DNA from: Streptomyces albospinus
Lineage (GTDB): Bacteria; Actinomycetota; Actinomycetes; Streptomycetales; Streptomycetaceae
Reading direction: 5' to 3'
Assembly: GCF_014648695.1 (NCBI RefSeq)
Contig: NZ_BMRP01000005.1
Span: forward strand, 5,698 to 69,697
DNA: 64,000 nt
Under the pieces are notes generated by a model, which saw nothing but the letters and a program-made list of their open reading frames with translations, was not told where the DNA came from and made no database searches. Position numbers and translations under genes: made by a program. Positions 1 through 8,420 of this stretch are shown one piece after another; position 1 is the stretch's first letter; every line of letters begins with the position of its first letter.

Positions 1-123
1 GTCCAATGGACCTTGCGCCGCCGCGCACTGCGCGCCGAGCCCGGCGCGGGCGGCGACGGCGAAACCCGGCACGGCGACGGCGAAGAGGGCAGTGACCAGG
101 CGTCTTCCACCGCCCCGGCGTCA

Positions 124-146
124 TTGTCAGTGGTGGCTCCTACCGT
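124..146 (+). promoter_or_regulatory. PafBC-type (RecA-independent) DNA-damage promoter
   Basis: The sequence reads TTGTCAGTG, an 8-base spacer, then TACCGT. This fits the actinobacterial RecA-NDp/PafBC promoter pattern TGTCRGTG-N8-TANNNT exactly. The ATG of the downstream acetyltransferase lies 7 bases after the -10 hexamer, so the transcript would be leaderless. The motif match is seen directly; damage induction is inferred. Confidence 0.6.
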
Positions 147-152
147 GGGGTC

Positions 153-722
153 ATGGCGTATGAGACTGCGGGACCCGACGTACGGATCGAGCCGTGGACG
201 GCGGCCGACCTCACCCTCCTCCACGAGGCCAACACCCCCGCGATGACGCAGCACTTGGGCGGCCCGGAAGCCGACGAGCAGATAGCGAGACGCCACCGCA
301 GATACCTCGAAGGCGAGGGTGCGGGGCAGATGTTCCGGGTGGTGCTGCTGCCCGAAGGAGCGGCGGTCGGCACGACCGGCTTCTGGGAGACCACCTGGCG
401 CGGCGAGCCGGTCTTCGAGGCGGGCTGGAGCGTGCTCCCCGCATACCAGGGCCGCGGTGTCGCGACGGCCGCGGCGCGCGCAGTCGTCGCGGCGGCCCGC
501 GCCGAAGGCTGCCACCTCGCGCTCCACGCCTTCCCCTCGGTGGCCAACGCCGCCTCCAACTCCGTGTGCCGCAGCGCCGGGTTCGCCCTGGTCGGGGAGT
601 GCGAGGTCGAGTATCCGAAAGGGCATCTCATACGGGCCCACGAGTGGCGGGTGGCGCCGCCGCCGGCCCCGCCCGCCGCCGGCCCGCTCAGCGCAGCAGA
701 TCGAGGCTGGAGAGCGCCGTGA
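153..722 (+). CDS. GNAT-family N-acetyltransferase
   Basis: A 189-residue protein of the GNAT fold, which transfers an acetyl group from acetyl-CoA to an amine; the acceptor cannot be read from sequence. The acetyl-CoA loop is visible as YQGRGVATAAARA (about residues 95-107), followed by a C-terminal SNSVCRSAGFALVGE segment typical of the RimJ/RimL-like branch. The ATG at 153 sits 7 bases after a perfect PafBC-like -10 element and has no Shine-Dalgarno sequence, so a leaderless mRNA is likely. Its 3' end overlaps the convergent TauE-like gene by 35 bp. The Ala/Pro-rich tail (about residues 170-189) is probably unstructured. A role in the DNA-damage response is inferred only from the promoter. 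Confidence 0.85.
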   Translation: MAYETAGPDVRIEPWTAADLTLLHEANTPAMTQHLGGPEADEQIARRHRRYLEGEGAGQMFRVVLLPEGAAVGTTGFWETTWRGEPVFEAGWSVLPAYQGRGVATAAARAVVAAARAEGCHLALHAFPSVANAASNSVCRSAGFALVGECEVEYPKGHLIRAHEWRVAPPPAPPAAGPLSAADRGWRAP

Positions 723-1608
723 AGACCAGCACCAGGCGCTCGAAGAGCGCCTGATCGACCCGGTGCACAAGAGCCCGCCCCAGGAGCGCACCGGCGACCA
801 CGACCGGCGCCAGCAGCCCGTCCAGGGCGAGCGCACCGGGCGTGACCAGCCCCAGCCCGATGCTGAACGGCAATTTGAAGAGATTGACGATCAGGAAGAA
901 CCACGCACCGGTGCCCAGGAAACCGAGCACCCCGAAACCGGCCGAGAGGAGGTACAGCGACATCGCCGGACCACCGGCATTGGCGACCATCGTGGCGAAA
1001 CCGGCGATCAGCCCGAAGAGCAGCGCCCGCAACTGGCGTTGAGGGTCTGCCAGGACCGTCCGGACCGTCCGAGCGGTCCGAGCCGCCCTGGCTGTCCGGA
1101 CCGCCGACGCCGGCTCCGCGCCGGCCGTCGGGGCCGGATCCCGGCCGGCCCGTGCGCGCGGTTCCCCGCCGCCGGCCCGCGCCTGCGGACCCCGCCCGCC
1201 GGCCGCCGCCGGCTCGGCGCCGCGCCGACGCGCCCGCCGCCACAGACGGTGCAGCACGATCGTCAGCAGCAGCACGCCGATCGTGCGCCGCATGACGGCG
1301 TCATCGGTCCGGGCGACGAAGACGACACCGAGCAGGATCCCGACCGCGACGGACGGCAACAGCCGCAGCAGCGCGGGCCAGTCGGTGTGCCGGCGATAGG
1401 CACGGACGGCCAGCACATCTCCCACGAGCAGCAGAGGAAGGAGGGCGCCGGTGGACTCCCTCGCGGGGACCACGGCCGCGAACAGCGCGACGCTCAGCGC
1501 GCCGACGCCGCTGACGGCGGTCTTGGAGACCCCCACCAGCAGTGCGGCCGACACCAGCGCGGCCAGCGGCAGCACGCCGAGCTGCGCCATGGCGCCGGGA
1601 ACGGTCAC
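688..1608 (-). CDS. TSUP/TauE-SafE family membrane exporter
   Basis: A 306-residue integral membrane protein with two hydrophobic halves (about residues 5-115 and 185-300). They are separated by a charged, low-complexity cytoplasmic linker rich in Arg, Ala and Gly. It matches the sulfite exporter TauE/SafE (TSUP) family, which moves small organosulfur or carboxylate anions. The linker includes an ARTARAARTARTVRTV-like repeat caused by GGACCGTCC repeats in the DNA. The GTG at 1608 overlaps the stop of the upstream oxidoreductase gene (GTGA), so the two are probably translationally coupled; an internal ATG at 1590 is the alternative start. The operon context suggests export of an inositol-pathway acid or by-product, but the substrate is unknown. 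Confidence 0.75.
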   Translation of the reverse strand: MTVPGAMAQLGVLPLAALVSAALLVGVSKTAVSGVGALSVALFAAVVPARESTGALLPLLLVGDVLAVRAYRRHTDWPALLRLLPSVAVGILLGVVFVARTDDAVMRRTIGVLLLTIVLHRLWRRARRRGAEPAAAGGRGPQARAGGGEPRARAGRDPAPTAGAEPASAVRTARAARTARTVRTVLADPQRQLRALLFGLIAGFATMVANAGGPAMSLYLLSAGFGVLGFLGTGAWFFLIVNLFKLPFSIGLGLVTPGALALDGLLAPVVVAGALLGRALVHRVDQALFERLVLVFTALSSLDLLR

Positions 1609-2642
1609 GCGCCGGGCACCGTACCGCCGTTGTCCGCGCCGGCACGGACGTCCGCGACCGCGACCGGCTCCCCGGTCAGGCGGGAGCGCTCGCACGCCTC
1701 CGCGACGTACAGCGCCTCCAGCGCCTCGGCCGGCGAACAGGGGCTGGGCGTACGGCCCGCGGCCACCTCGACGAAGCCCCTGAGCTCGGTGACGTACGCG
1801 TCGTGGAACCGCTCCATGAACGTGGCGTACGGGGCATCCGCCCGCCGCCAGGACAGCTTCGGCTCGGCGGACGGCAGCGGCGCGCGGTCGTCCAGCCCGA
1901 CGAAGCGGGCGCCCTCGGAGCCGCACACCTCCAGCCGCACGTCGTGGCCCGCGCCGTTGTAGCGGGTCGCGGTGACCGTGGCCAGCGAGTCGTCGTCGAA
2001 GCGCAGCAGCGCCGCGCAGGTGTCGACGTCACCCCCCTCGGTGAAGAAGTCCGCACCGCGGTTGGCGCCCTGGGCGTAGACCGAGACCACCTCGCGGCCG
2101 GTGAGCCAGCGCAGGATGTCGAAGTCATGGATGCTGCAATCCCGGAACAGCCCGCCGGAAGTGGGGATGAACGCCGCCGGCGGAGGCGTCCGGTCGCTGG
2201 TGCAGGCGCGCAGGGTGTGCACCCAGCCCAGCTCACCGGAGCGCAGCGCCTCCCGCGCGGCGCGGTACCCGGCGTCGAACCGCCGCTGGAAACCGATCTG
2301 CACGGGGACGCTGCCGGCCTCGGCCCGCTCGACGACCTCGACGGTGCCCGGTACGTCCAGCGCCACCGGCTTCTCGCAGAACACCGGCACGCCCGCGTCC
2401 AGCGCCTGATGGATCAGCGCGGCATGCGCACTGGTCGCCGCGGTGATCACCACCGCGTCCAGGCCCGCCGCGTACATCTCCTCGATGCTGCCGGCGGCTC
2501 GTACGCCGAGGCTGTCCGCCAGCGCGGCGGCGCGTGCGGCGTCCGCGTCGGCGACCACGAGGCCGGTGACGCCCGGGACGTTCTGAAGGGTCGCGGCGTG
2601 GAACGCGCCGATGCGCCCGGTGCCGATGAGGCCGATCTTCAT
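1605..2642 (-). CDS. iolG: Inositol 2-dehydrogenase-like Gfo/Idh/MocA oxidoreductase
   Basis: A 345-residue NAD(P)-dependent dehydrogenase. The N-terminal Rossmann motif is GLIGTGRIGAFHAATL. The family signature VFCEKPVALD lies near residue 95, and the dehydrogenase half carries a GLFRDCSIHDFDILRWLTG segment holding the conserved catalytic Asp/His. In this locus it most likely oxidises myo-inositol (or a stereoisomer) to inosose. The ATG at 2642 has an AAGGGAA ribosome-binding site and follows a standard Rossmann start. It is divergent from the LacI-family gene across about 450 bp containing a candidate operator, and it overlaps the TauE-like gene by 4 bp. Stereoisomer preference cannot be decided from sequence, since a second paralog lies at 6718-7737. 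Confidence 0.8.
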   Translation of the reverse strand: MKIGLIGTGRIGAFHAATLQNVPGVTGLVVADADAARAAALADSLGVRAAGSIEEMYAAGLDAVVITAATSAHAALIHQALDAGVPVFCEKPVALDVPGTVEVVERAEAGSVPVQIGFQRRFDAGYRAAREALRSGELGWVHTLRACTSDRTPPPAAFIPTSGGLFRDCSIHDFDILRWLTGREVVSVYAQGANRGADFFTEGGDVDTCAALLRFDDDSLATVTATRYNGAGHDVRLEVCGSEGARFVGLDDRAPLPSAEPKLSWRRADAPYATFMERFHDAYVTELRGFVEVAAGRTPSPCSPAEALEALYVAEACERSRLTGEPVAVADVRAGADNGGTVPGA

Positions 2643-2812
2643 GCGGTGTTCCCTTCCGGGGGAGAGGCGGGTGGTGTGCGGTGGGGTGCCGAGCGGGCCG
2701 CCGGGGCGGCCGGTCCGCGACCGGTACGGCCGGGCCGTGGCTCCAGTAGCCGTCAACAGCGCGCGGACTCGCCGGCCGTGGACGCAACAGCCGTCAATAG
2801 CCGTCAACGGCC

Positions 2813-2872
2813 GTGGACCTGCCAGCCGTGGACCCGCCAGCCGTGGGTTCGCCAGCCGTGGGTTCGAGATTG
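2813..2872. repeat. 15-bp tandem repeat, four copies
   Basis: Four head-to-tail 15-bp units of the form GTGGACCTGCCAGCC with a few substitutions, ending directly at the first candidate LacI operator. It lies in the divergent region between iolG and the LacI-family gene, upstream of both. Confidence 0.8.
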
Positions 2873-2883
2873 GAACGGTCCAA
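2870..2883. promoter_or_regulatory. Candidate LacI-family operator 1
   Basis: TTGGAACGGTCCAA, an imperfect palindrome (TTGGA..TCCAA) with a central CG as usual for LacI-family sites. The 12-base core GGAACGGTCCAA recurs at the start codon of the adjacent regulator gene. Binding by that regulator is inferred. Confidence 0.55.
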
Positions 2884-3082
2884 AGAATCCGTCCCGGGAA
2901 CCCTGCATGTCCGTATGTCAGCATGTCAAGGCTTGTGCACGGGTGTTGGGCGGAGGAGTACGGTCCGGTGCGGCGCTGTGCGGGTGCGCCGTGGTGTGGC
3001 GCGGTAGCGGGATGCCCGGGGTCCCGGGCGGCGAACGGCCGGACGTGGAGGCGCAGGGGCGCGTTGACGCCGACCTGGCCCG

Positions 3083-3112
3083 ATGGAAGGATCCCTCCAT
3101 GGAACGGTCCAA
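3083..3112. promoter_or_regulatory. Candidate autoregulatory operators over the LacI-gene start
   Basis: Two adjoining palindromes. ATGGAAGGATCCCTCCAT (3083-3100) is symmetric except for two positions. It runs into ATGGAACGGTCCAA (3099-3112), whose ATG is the gene's own start codon. Occupancy would block initiation, which suggests autorepression; this is inference from position. Confidence 0.5.
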
Positions 3113-4274
3113 CAGACGCTCGGCCGAGCGCACGACCGAGAGAACGGATGCGAGGACGGCTGAGAGAGCGGTCGAGGGGGCGACCCCGCACGGGCCCGGC
3201 CCCCGGGAGAGGACCGGCCCGGACCGGCCCCCGACCATCCGCGGCGTCGCCGAACGCGCCGGCGTGTCCAAATCCCTGGTCTCGCTCGTCCTCCAGGACT
3301 CGCCGCGCGTCAGCGACGCCAAGCGACAGGCCGTACTGGACGCCATCGAGGAGCTGGGCTACCGGCCCAACGCCGCCGCCCGCAGCCTGGTCGCGCGCCG
3401 TACGCACACCGTCGGCGTGCTGCTGAACGACATGCGCAACCCCTGGTTCGCCGACGTCCTCGACGGCCTCAACTCCCTTCTGCACGCGCACGGTCTGCGG
3501 ATGCTGATGGCCGACGGCCGACTGGACCGGCGGACCGGCCAGGAGTTCGCCCGCACCTTCCAGGAACTACGGGTCGACGGCCTCGTCGTCGTCGGCACCC
3601 TCCCGGACACCACCGGCCTCGCCGAGATCGCCGAGCGGCTGCCGACCGTCATCGCGGGAAACCACGAACCCCGGCTGCCGCGGGTCGACATCGTCGCCAA
3701 CGACGACGAGCGCGGCGCCCGCCTCGCGACCGAACACCTCATCCGCCTCGGCCACCGCCGCATCGCCCACATCGCCGGACAGGGCCTGGTGGGCGAACTG
3801 CGCCGGCGCGGATTCGAGGCCGCGACGGCCGCTCACGGGCTCGCCGGCAGCGCTGTTGTGGAGAGCGGCGACGGCACCGAGGAGGGCGGCTACCGCGCCG
3901 CCGTACGGCTCCTCGGCCCGGCCCGCGGCCGGCACCGCCCCACCGCCGTCTTCGCCTACAACGACCTCTCCGGCATCGGCGCACTGTCCGCCGCCGGGGA
4001 ACTGGGCCTGGCCGTCCCCGCCGACCTCTCCCTCGTCGGCTACGACAACACCTACCTCGCCCGCATCCGGCACCTCTGGCTGAACTCGGTCAACAACGCC
4101 AGCCACGAGGTCGGCCGCCTGGCCGCCCGCTGCCTCCTGGACCGGATGGCACACCCCGACGCCCCCGCCGACCGGCAACTCGTCGCCCCGGAACTGGAGA
4201 TCAGGGGCTCGACGGCGCCACCGGCGGAGGCGCCGGGAGACGCGTCCGGGGGCCGGCCCGGGGGCGCGGCCTAG
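3099..4274 (+). CDS. LacI-family transcriptional repressor of the inositol locus
   Basis: A 391-residue regulator. A 45-residue low-complexity Arg/Glu/Thr-rich leader precedes a LacI helix-turn-helix (TIRGVAERAGVSKSLVSLVL) and hinge (YRPNAAARSL). A periplasmic-binding-protein-like effector domain follows (HTVGVLLNDMRNPWFADVL to the end). The leader is unusual for the family, and initiation nearer the HTH cannot be excluded, but the ATG at 3099 is in a natural context and overlaps operator-like palindromes. The gene is divergent from iolG and its neighbours belong to inositol catabolism, so the effector is probably an inositol or a pathway intermediate. GntR-type regulation of streptomycete iol genes is also known, so this protein may control only the left part. 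Confidence 0.8.
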   Translation: MERSNRRSAERTTERTDARTAERAVEGATPHGPGPRERTGPDRPPTIRGVAERAGVSKSLVSLVLQDSPRVSDAKRQAVLDAIEELGYRPNAAARSLVARRTHTVGVLLNDMRNPWFADVLDGLNSLLHAHGLRMLMADGRLDRRTGQEFARTFQELRVDGLVVVGTLPDTTGLAEIAERLPTVIAGNHEPRLPRVDIVANDDERGARLATEHLIRLGHRRIAHIAGQGLVGELRRRGFEAATAAHGLAGSAVVESGDGTEEGGYRAAVRLLGPARGRHRPTAVFAYNDLSGIGALSAAGELGLAVPADLSLVGYDNTYLARIRHLWLNSVNNASHEVGRLAARCLLDRMAHPDAPADRQLVAPELEIRGSTAPPAEAPGDASGGRPGGAA

Positions 4275-4420
4275 GAGTCCGGCGGTGGCCAACCGCCGGC
4301 CGGGGGCGACCACCGGAGCGAGGGAGGGCGCAACCCACGGCCGGGCGTGGCACGTTGGCCGCGGCCCGGCGCCCGTAGGACACCGGGCCCGGGCCTTCGG
4401 TCGGTGGCTCACCCGCCCGC

Positions 4421-4615
4421 TCAGCGCCGTCCGCGCTGTCCGGGCCGCTGAGCCACCCACGCTCTGATGGTGTCCGCGTACCAGTAGGGTCTCCCGCCCT
4501 CCACCAGGTCCGGGTCGGGGAGCAAACCGTGCTTGCGGTACGAGCGCACGGTGTCCGGCTGCACCTGGATATGGGCGGCGATCTCCTTGTACGACCAGAG
4601 CCTTCGTTCGGTCAT
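4421..4615 (-). CDS. Small MerR/excisionase-like helix-turn-helix protein
   Basis: A 64-residue protein that is essentially one winged helix-turn-helix: WSYKEIAAHIQVQPDTVRSY, then RKHGLLPDPD and GRPYWYADTIRAWV. This is the MerR/AlpA-excisionase-type fold common in short actinobacterial DNA-binding proteins. A strong AGGAGGTG site precedes the ATG. It converges on the LacI-family gene. It lacks an effector domain, so it probably acts as a bare DNA-binding accessory factor. Targets are unknown. Confidence 0.75.
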   Translation of the reverse strand: MTERRLWSYKEIAAHIQVQPDTVRSYRKHGLLPDPDLVEGGRPYWYADTIRAWVAQRPGQRGRR

Positions 4616-4829
4616 CTCTGCGCACCTCCTAGGCGCCGCACGCAGGGTCGGCCCGGGGGAGCCGGCGGGGGGCTGCGCACGGCGGGGCGATCACTCACCC
4701 TGTGCCCGGACAACGACTGTGCGTGAGCGCCGGCGAGGGGCTGTGGAGCGGCTGTGACGCAGGGACCGCACAACAGTGACGGCCGTGACGAACGAAGGAC
4801 GGCTGTGACGGGGACGGGACAGACCGCAC

Positions 4830-4890
4830 GGAGGTGGGACAGAAGCCATCGTGGAGGTGGGACAGAAGCCACCGTGGAGGTGGGACGGGG
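4830..4890. repeat. 23-bp tandem repeat, 2.6 copies
   Basis: Unit GGAGGTGGGACAGAAGCC plus A(T/C)CGT at 4830-4852 and 4853-4875, with a partial third copy. It lies in the 442-bp gap between the small HTH gene and the transporter gene. That gap is otherwise filled with degenerate GTGACGGG-type words, and no gene is visible there. Confidence 0.8.
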
Positions 4891-5057
4891 CGATGACGGA
4901 GGCGTAGCGGGTGTAACGGGCGTAACGGGGCAGCGGGCGGGGAGTGCCGGCGCAACAGGGGCGGGACGGGTGTGACGGCGGCGGGGCGGAGGCGGCATGG
5001 GGGCGTCGGTTCCTCGGCCGCCAGGGGTGCCCGGTGCCGTCGGGGCGCCGCCGGGTC

Positions 5058-6530
5058 TCAGCCCCGCCCGGCCCGCTCGGGCTCGCCGGCCCCCTCGGCC
5101 GCCTTCCGCAGTTCCTGCTCCAGGTCCTCCAGGGCCAGGCCCTTCGTCTCCGGTGCGTACCGCTTGCAGAAGATCAGCGAGAGGATGCACATCACGCCGA
5201 AGAGCCAGAAGGTGACGCCCGCGCCGACCGCGTCGAGCAGTACCGGGAAGGCCAGCGCCACAACGAAGTTGACCATCCACATCACGAACACCGCGGCTCC
5301 CATGGCCAGTCCGCGGACCTTCAGCGGGAACATCTCGGCCAGCAGCAGCCAGACACCGGTGTTCAACGTGGCCTGCATGAACCCCATGTAGAGGACCATC
5401 AGCCCGAGGACGAGACAGCTGACGGCGGTGGAGTGCGGAAGGTGGAAGGCCGCGCCGAGCAGCCCCAGGGAGACCGCCATACCGGACAGGCCGGTCAGCA
5501 GCATGGGGCGCCGCCCGACCCGGTCGATCAGCGACATGCCGATCGCGGTGGCGACGACCGAGATGGCGCCGACCGCGATGGTGGCGGTGATCGCGGCATT
5601 GGTGCCCAGACCGGTCGTCGCGAGGATCTTGGGGGCGAAGTAGATCACCGCATTGACGCCGGTGATCTGCTGGACGATCGCCAGCCCGACGCCGACCAGC
5701 AGCAGCCGCCGCACCCACGGCGTACGCAGCTCCTGCCAGGCGCCGCGCTGCGCATCGGCCTCCAGGCTCCGGGCCCGGTCGATACGGCCCAGCTCGCCGG
5801 GAACGTCCTCGGCGGGCAGCGTACGGCGCAGCACCGTGGCAGCCTCGTCCTGCCGTCCCTGGCTGATGTACCAGCGGGGCGTGTCGGGCAGGAAGAGGAC
5901 GCCGAGGAAGAGCGCCACGGCCGGCAGCGCGGCCAGTCCCAGCATCCAGCGCCACGCTTCCCAGTGGGCCAGTACGGCGTTGATGAGGTACGCGAGCAGC
6001 TGGCCGCTGACGATCATCAGGGAGTTGAAGGAGACCAGTCGGCCGCGGATGTGCGGGGGCGCGATCTCGGAGAGGTAGAGCGGCGTGATGACCGAGGCGC
6101 TGCCCACGGCGAGACCCAGCACGAACCGGGCCACGGCCATGAACGGCACGGTCGGCGCCAGCGCGACGGCCACCGCCCCGCCGATGAACACCGCGCCCGC
6201 CCACAGCAGGGAGTTGCGCCGTCCCAGCGCGTCGGACATTCGGCCGCCGGCCAGCGAGCCGAAGGCCGCGCCGATCAGCAGCGCGCTGGTGATGACGCCC
6301 TCGCCCAGCGAGCTGAGGCCGAAGTGGCGCTCCATGAAAGGGAGGGCGCCGGAGACCACTCCGGTGTCGTAGCCGAACAGGGCGCCGCCGAGGGCGGCGA
6401 TGGCAGCGATGCCGACGATGAAGCGCTTGGCACTGCCGGCCCCGGAGGCGTCGCGGGAGTCGCCGTCCGGACCGCTGCGGGGGCCGGCGTCGGTCCTGGT
6501 GGGTGCGGTCTTGCTGGTCGGAGCCGCCAT
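5058..6530 (-). CDS. iolT: MFS sugar transporter, IolT-like myo-inositol permease
   Basis: A 490-residue major-facilitator protein of the sugar-porter family with 12 predicted membrane helices after a 35-residue polar N-terminus. Visible signatures are GYDTGVVSGALPF in helix 1, GRRNSLLWAGA after helix 2, the PLYLSEIAPPHIRGRL block, QQITGVNAVIYFAPKI in helix 7, DRVGRRPMLL and the C-terminal PETKGLALEDLE. These match proton-coupled inositol/hexose permeases. Lying directly downstream of a second inositol-dehydrogenase-like gene on the same strand, it is the probable uptake system for the pathway. The ATG at 6530 is preceded by about 190 bp containing GGGGAC repeats. Confidence 0.85.
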   Translation of the reverse strand: MAAPTSKTAPTRTDAGPRSGPDGDSRDASGAGSAKRFIVGIAAIAALGGALFGYDTGVVSGALPFMERHFGLSSLGEGVITSALLIGAAFGSLAGGRMSDALGRRNSLLWAGAVFIGGAVAVALAPTVPFMAVARFVLGLAVGSASVITPLYLSEIAPPHIRGRLVSFNSLMIVSGQLLAYLINAVLAHWEAWRWMLGLAALPAVALFLGVLFLPDTPRWYISQGRQDEAATVLRRTLPAEDVPGELGRIDRARSLEADAQRGAWQELRTPWVRRLLLVGVGLAIVQQITGVNAVIYFAPKILATTGLGTNAAITATIAVGAISVVATAIGMSLIDRVGRRPMLLTGLSGMAVSLGLLGAAFHLPHSTAVSCLVLGLMVLYMGFMQATLNTGVWLLLAEMFPLKVRGLAMGAAVFVMWMVNFVVALAFPVLLDAVGAGVTFWLFGVMCILSLIFCKRYAPETKGLALEDLEQELRKAAEGAGEPERAGRG

Positions 6531-6645
6531 GTCAGCTCCAGTGGGACGCGAGGGCTGGTGGTGGCGCTATACGGGACGCATGCAGGGATGGGGCGGTACA
6601 CATGGTGCGGCCTTTCGCCGGGCGGGTGGGGAAGGGCGGGCGGAT

Positions 6646-6669
6646 GGGGACGGGGACGGGGACGGGGAC
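6646..6669. repeat. GGGGAC hexamer repeat, four copies
   Basis: Four perfect head-to-tail GGGGAC units in the 187-bp gap between the second dehydrogenase gene and the transporter gene. No gene or clear terminator is seen in that gap. Confidence 0.8.
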
Positions 6670-6717
6670 GGGGGGATGGCGAGGCGGGGGAAAGGGGCGG
6701 GTAGAGGGGGAGTGGCC

Positions 6718-7737
6718 TCAGCAGTAGAGCGCCGGACGCTCGATCAGCTCGACGGCGACCCGCTCGCCGGTGGCCTGCGCGAGCACCCCCGCCTCGCACA
6801 CCGCAGCCGCCGCATAACCGTCCCAGCAACTGGGGCCCTCGACCTCGCCGCGGCGGGTGGCATCCACCCAGCGCTGCACCTGCCGGTCGTACGCGTCCTC
6901 GAAGCGCTCCACGAAGCCGGGGGTGATGGAGCCGCCCCACCGGCCCGCGGAGTTGACGAAGACGCCGTGGTCGTCGCCGATCCGGGCGGAGCCGCTCTCG
7001 CAGACCGCCTCGCAGCTGACCTGGTAGCCGAAGCCGCAGTTGACGAAGAGCTCGGTGTCCACGACCTGCCCGCCGGCCGTCTCGAAGAGGATCAGCTGCG
7101 GGTCGCCGAGCCCGTCGGGAGCGTTGCCGCTGGGGGCCGGACGCAGGACGCGTACGGCGGTGATCTCGTCGTCCAGCAGCCAGCGCGTCACATCGATCTC
7201 GTGCACCACCGAGTCGTTGATCATCATCGCGTTGGTGAAGCCGGGCGGGGTGTCGGCGTTCCGGTGCTTGTTGTGGAGCATCAGCGGACGGCCGTAAGTC
7301 CCCTGGTCCAGAAGGGCCTTGAGCGTGCGGTAACCGGCGTCGTAACGCCGCATGAAGCCCACCTGGACGCGCCGGTGGCCCAGCTTCTGCTCCGCCTCCA
7401 GGACCCGCAGCGCGGAAGCCGCGTCGGGGGTGAGCGGCTTCTCGCACAGGACCGGCAGATCCCGCGCGAACGCATCGAGCAGCGCCGCCTCGTGCGCCGG
7501 CCCGGGTGAGGCGATCAGCACGGCGTCCACCGCGGGGTCGTCCATGGCGGCGGCCGGGTCGGTGTACGCGGTGGCCCCGTCGATCCCGTCGGCGAGGTGC
7601 TTGGCCCGGTCGGCGTCGATATCCGCCACCGCCGCCACCCGGGCGCCACTGATCACCTCGTCGATCCGGCGCACATGGTCGGCCCCCATCCGCCCGGTCC
7701 CCACAACCGCCACACCCAACATCCCGTACGAACTCAT
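6718..7737 (-). CDS. Second inositol-dehydrogenase-like Gfo/Idh/MocA oxidoreductase
   Basis: A 339-residue paralog of the 1605-2642 product. The Rossmann loop is [17 protein letters not shown], the family signature is [10 protein letters not shown], and the catalytic-half segment is [20 protein letters not shown] with the conserved Asp and His. The divergence between the two paralogs suggests different inositol stereoisomers or sugars. The ATG at 7737 was chosen because it gives the usual short lead to the Rossmann strand. An upstream GTG-free extension to 7971 would add 78 residues of 7-residue repeats encoded by a 21-bp minisatellite and is unlikely. It is followed on the same strand by the transporter gene, probably as one transcript. 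Confidence 0.8.
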   Translation of the reverse strand: MSSYGMLGVAVVGTGRMGADHVRRIDEVISGARVAAVADIDADRAKHLADGIDGATAYTDPAAAMDDPAVDAVLIASPGPAHEAALLDAFARDLPVLCEKPLTPDAASALRVLEAEQKLGHRRVQVGFMRRYDAGYRTLKALLDQGTYGRPLMLHNKHRNADTPPGFTNAMMINDSVVHEIDVTRWLLDDEITAVRVLRPAPSGNAPDGLGDPQLILFETAGGQVVDTELFVNCGFGYQVSCEAVCESGSARIGDDHGVFVNSAGRWGGSITPGFVERFEDAYDRQVQRWVDATRRGEVEGPSCWDGYAAAAVCEAGVLAQATGERVAVELIERPALYC

Positions 7738-7818
7738 CTCGTCCCGAACCCTTCGTCTCATCTCGTTCAGCGCCTGCGCACAGGTGTCTCTGAACGCGCC
7801 TGTGTAACTGTCTACGTG

Positions 7819-7902
7819 TGTGTCCGCGCCTGCGCGTCCTGTGTCCGCGCCTGCGCGCCCTGTGTCCGCGCCTGCGCGTGATGTGTCTGCGTCTGCGCAC
7901 GC
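7819..7902. repeat. 21-bp tandem repeat, four copies
   Basis: Four contiguous 21-bp units of TGTGTCCGCGCCTGCGCG plus three variable bases, the last copy more diverged. They lie just upstream of the second dehydrogenase gene in a 661-bp gap (7738-8398). The rest of the gap is GC-rich low-complexity sequence with an AT-richer patch at 8040-8075 that may hold the promoter. No gene is supported there. Confidence 0.8.
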
Positions 7903-8383
7903 CCGCGTCTGGTCTGCCCGGCCCGTCTGACCTGTCTGGTCTATCTCGGCTGTCGCGGCTGTCTCGGCCATCCCGTATGTCTGGGCGCTCTGGTGCCGTC
8001 TCGCCTTGCCTCCGCCTCTCCACCCTTTCGCTTCTCACGGACTGTGACATACTCCAGGAACTGATTACTCTCTGTAGTCGTTGCCGGGGTATGAGGAGGC
8101 GGCGCAAGGCACTCACGCGAGGCTTGCGCACGAGGTGGGAGGGCGACGCGGGCCGCATGACGCACGCGAGGGAGGGGTGCCCATCTGGAGAACGTGCAGC
8201 GTGCGGCGGGAGCATCTGCATTGCGCTTACGCACTCGCGTTGCTTTCGCGCTCGTGCTGTTTGAGCGCCGATGCCGCACCGATGCCGCACCCATGCCGTG
8301 CACGTGCTCGCGCCGTGCATGCGTTGCGCAGCGTGCCCGTGCCGCTGACGCGCTCGTGCGCCGCGCTCAGGTGCTGCCCGCGG

Positions 8384-8420
8384 CCTGCGCTCCTGCGCTC
8401 ACGCGCCGCAGGAGCGCAGG
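8384..8420 (-). terminator. 14-bp perfect hairpin at the end of the IolE-like gene
   Basis: CCTGCGCTCCTGCG at 8384-8397 pairs perfectly with 8407-8420 across a 9-nt loop that contains the stop codon of the isomerase-like gene. The last codons of the gene therefore form the 3' arm. No U-tract follows, as is common for actinomycete terminators. Confidence 0.65.

Noticed and set aside
1..12. GTCCAATGGACC palindrome at the left edge
   Set aside because: It resembles an inverted form of the LacI operator core but is truncated by the window edge and lacks the GGAACGGTCC core.
7819..7902. The 21-bp repeats as a CRISPR array or coding repeat
   Set aside because: Units are contiguous without spacers, and no cas genes are present. 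An N-terminal extension of the dehydrogenase through them would not match the family.
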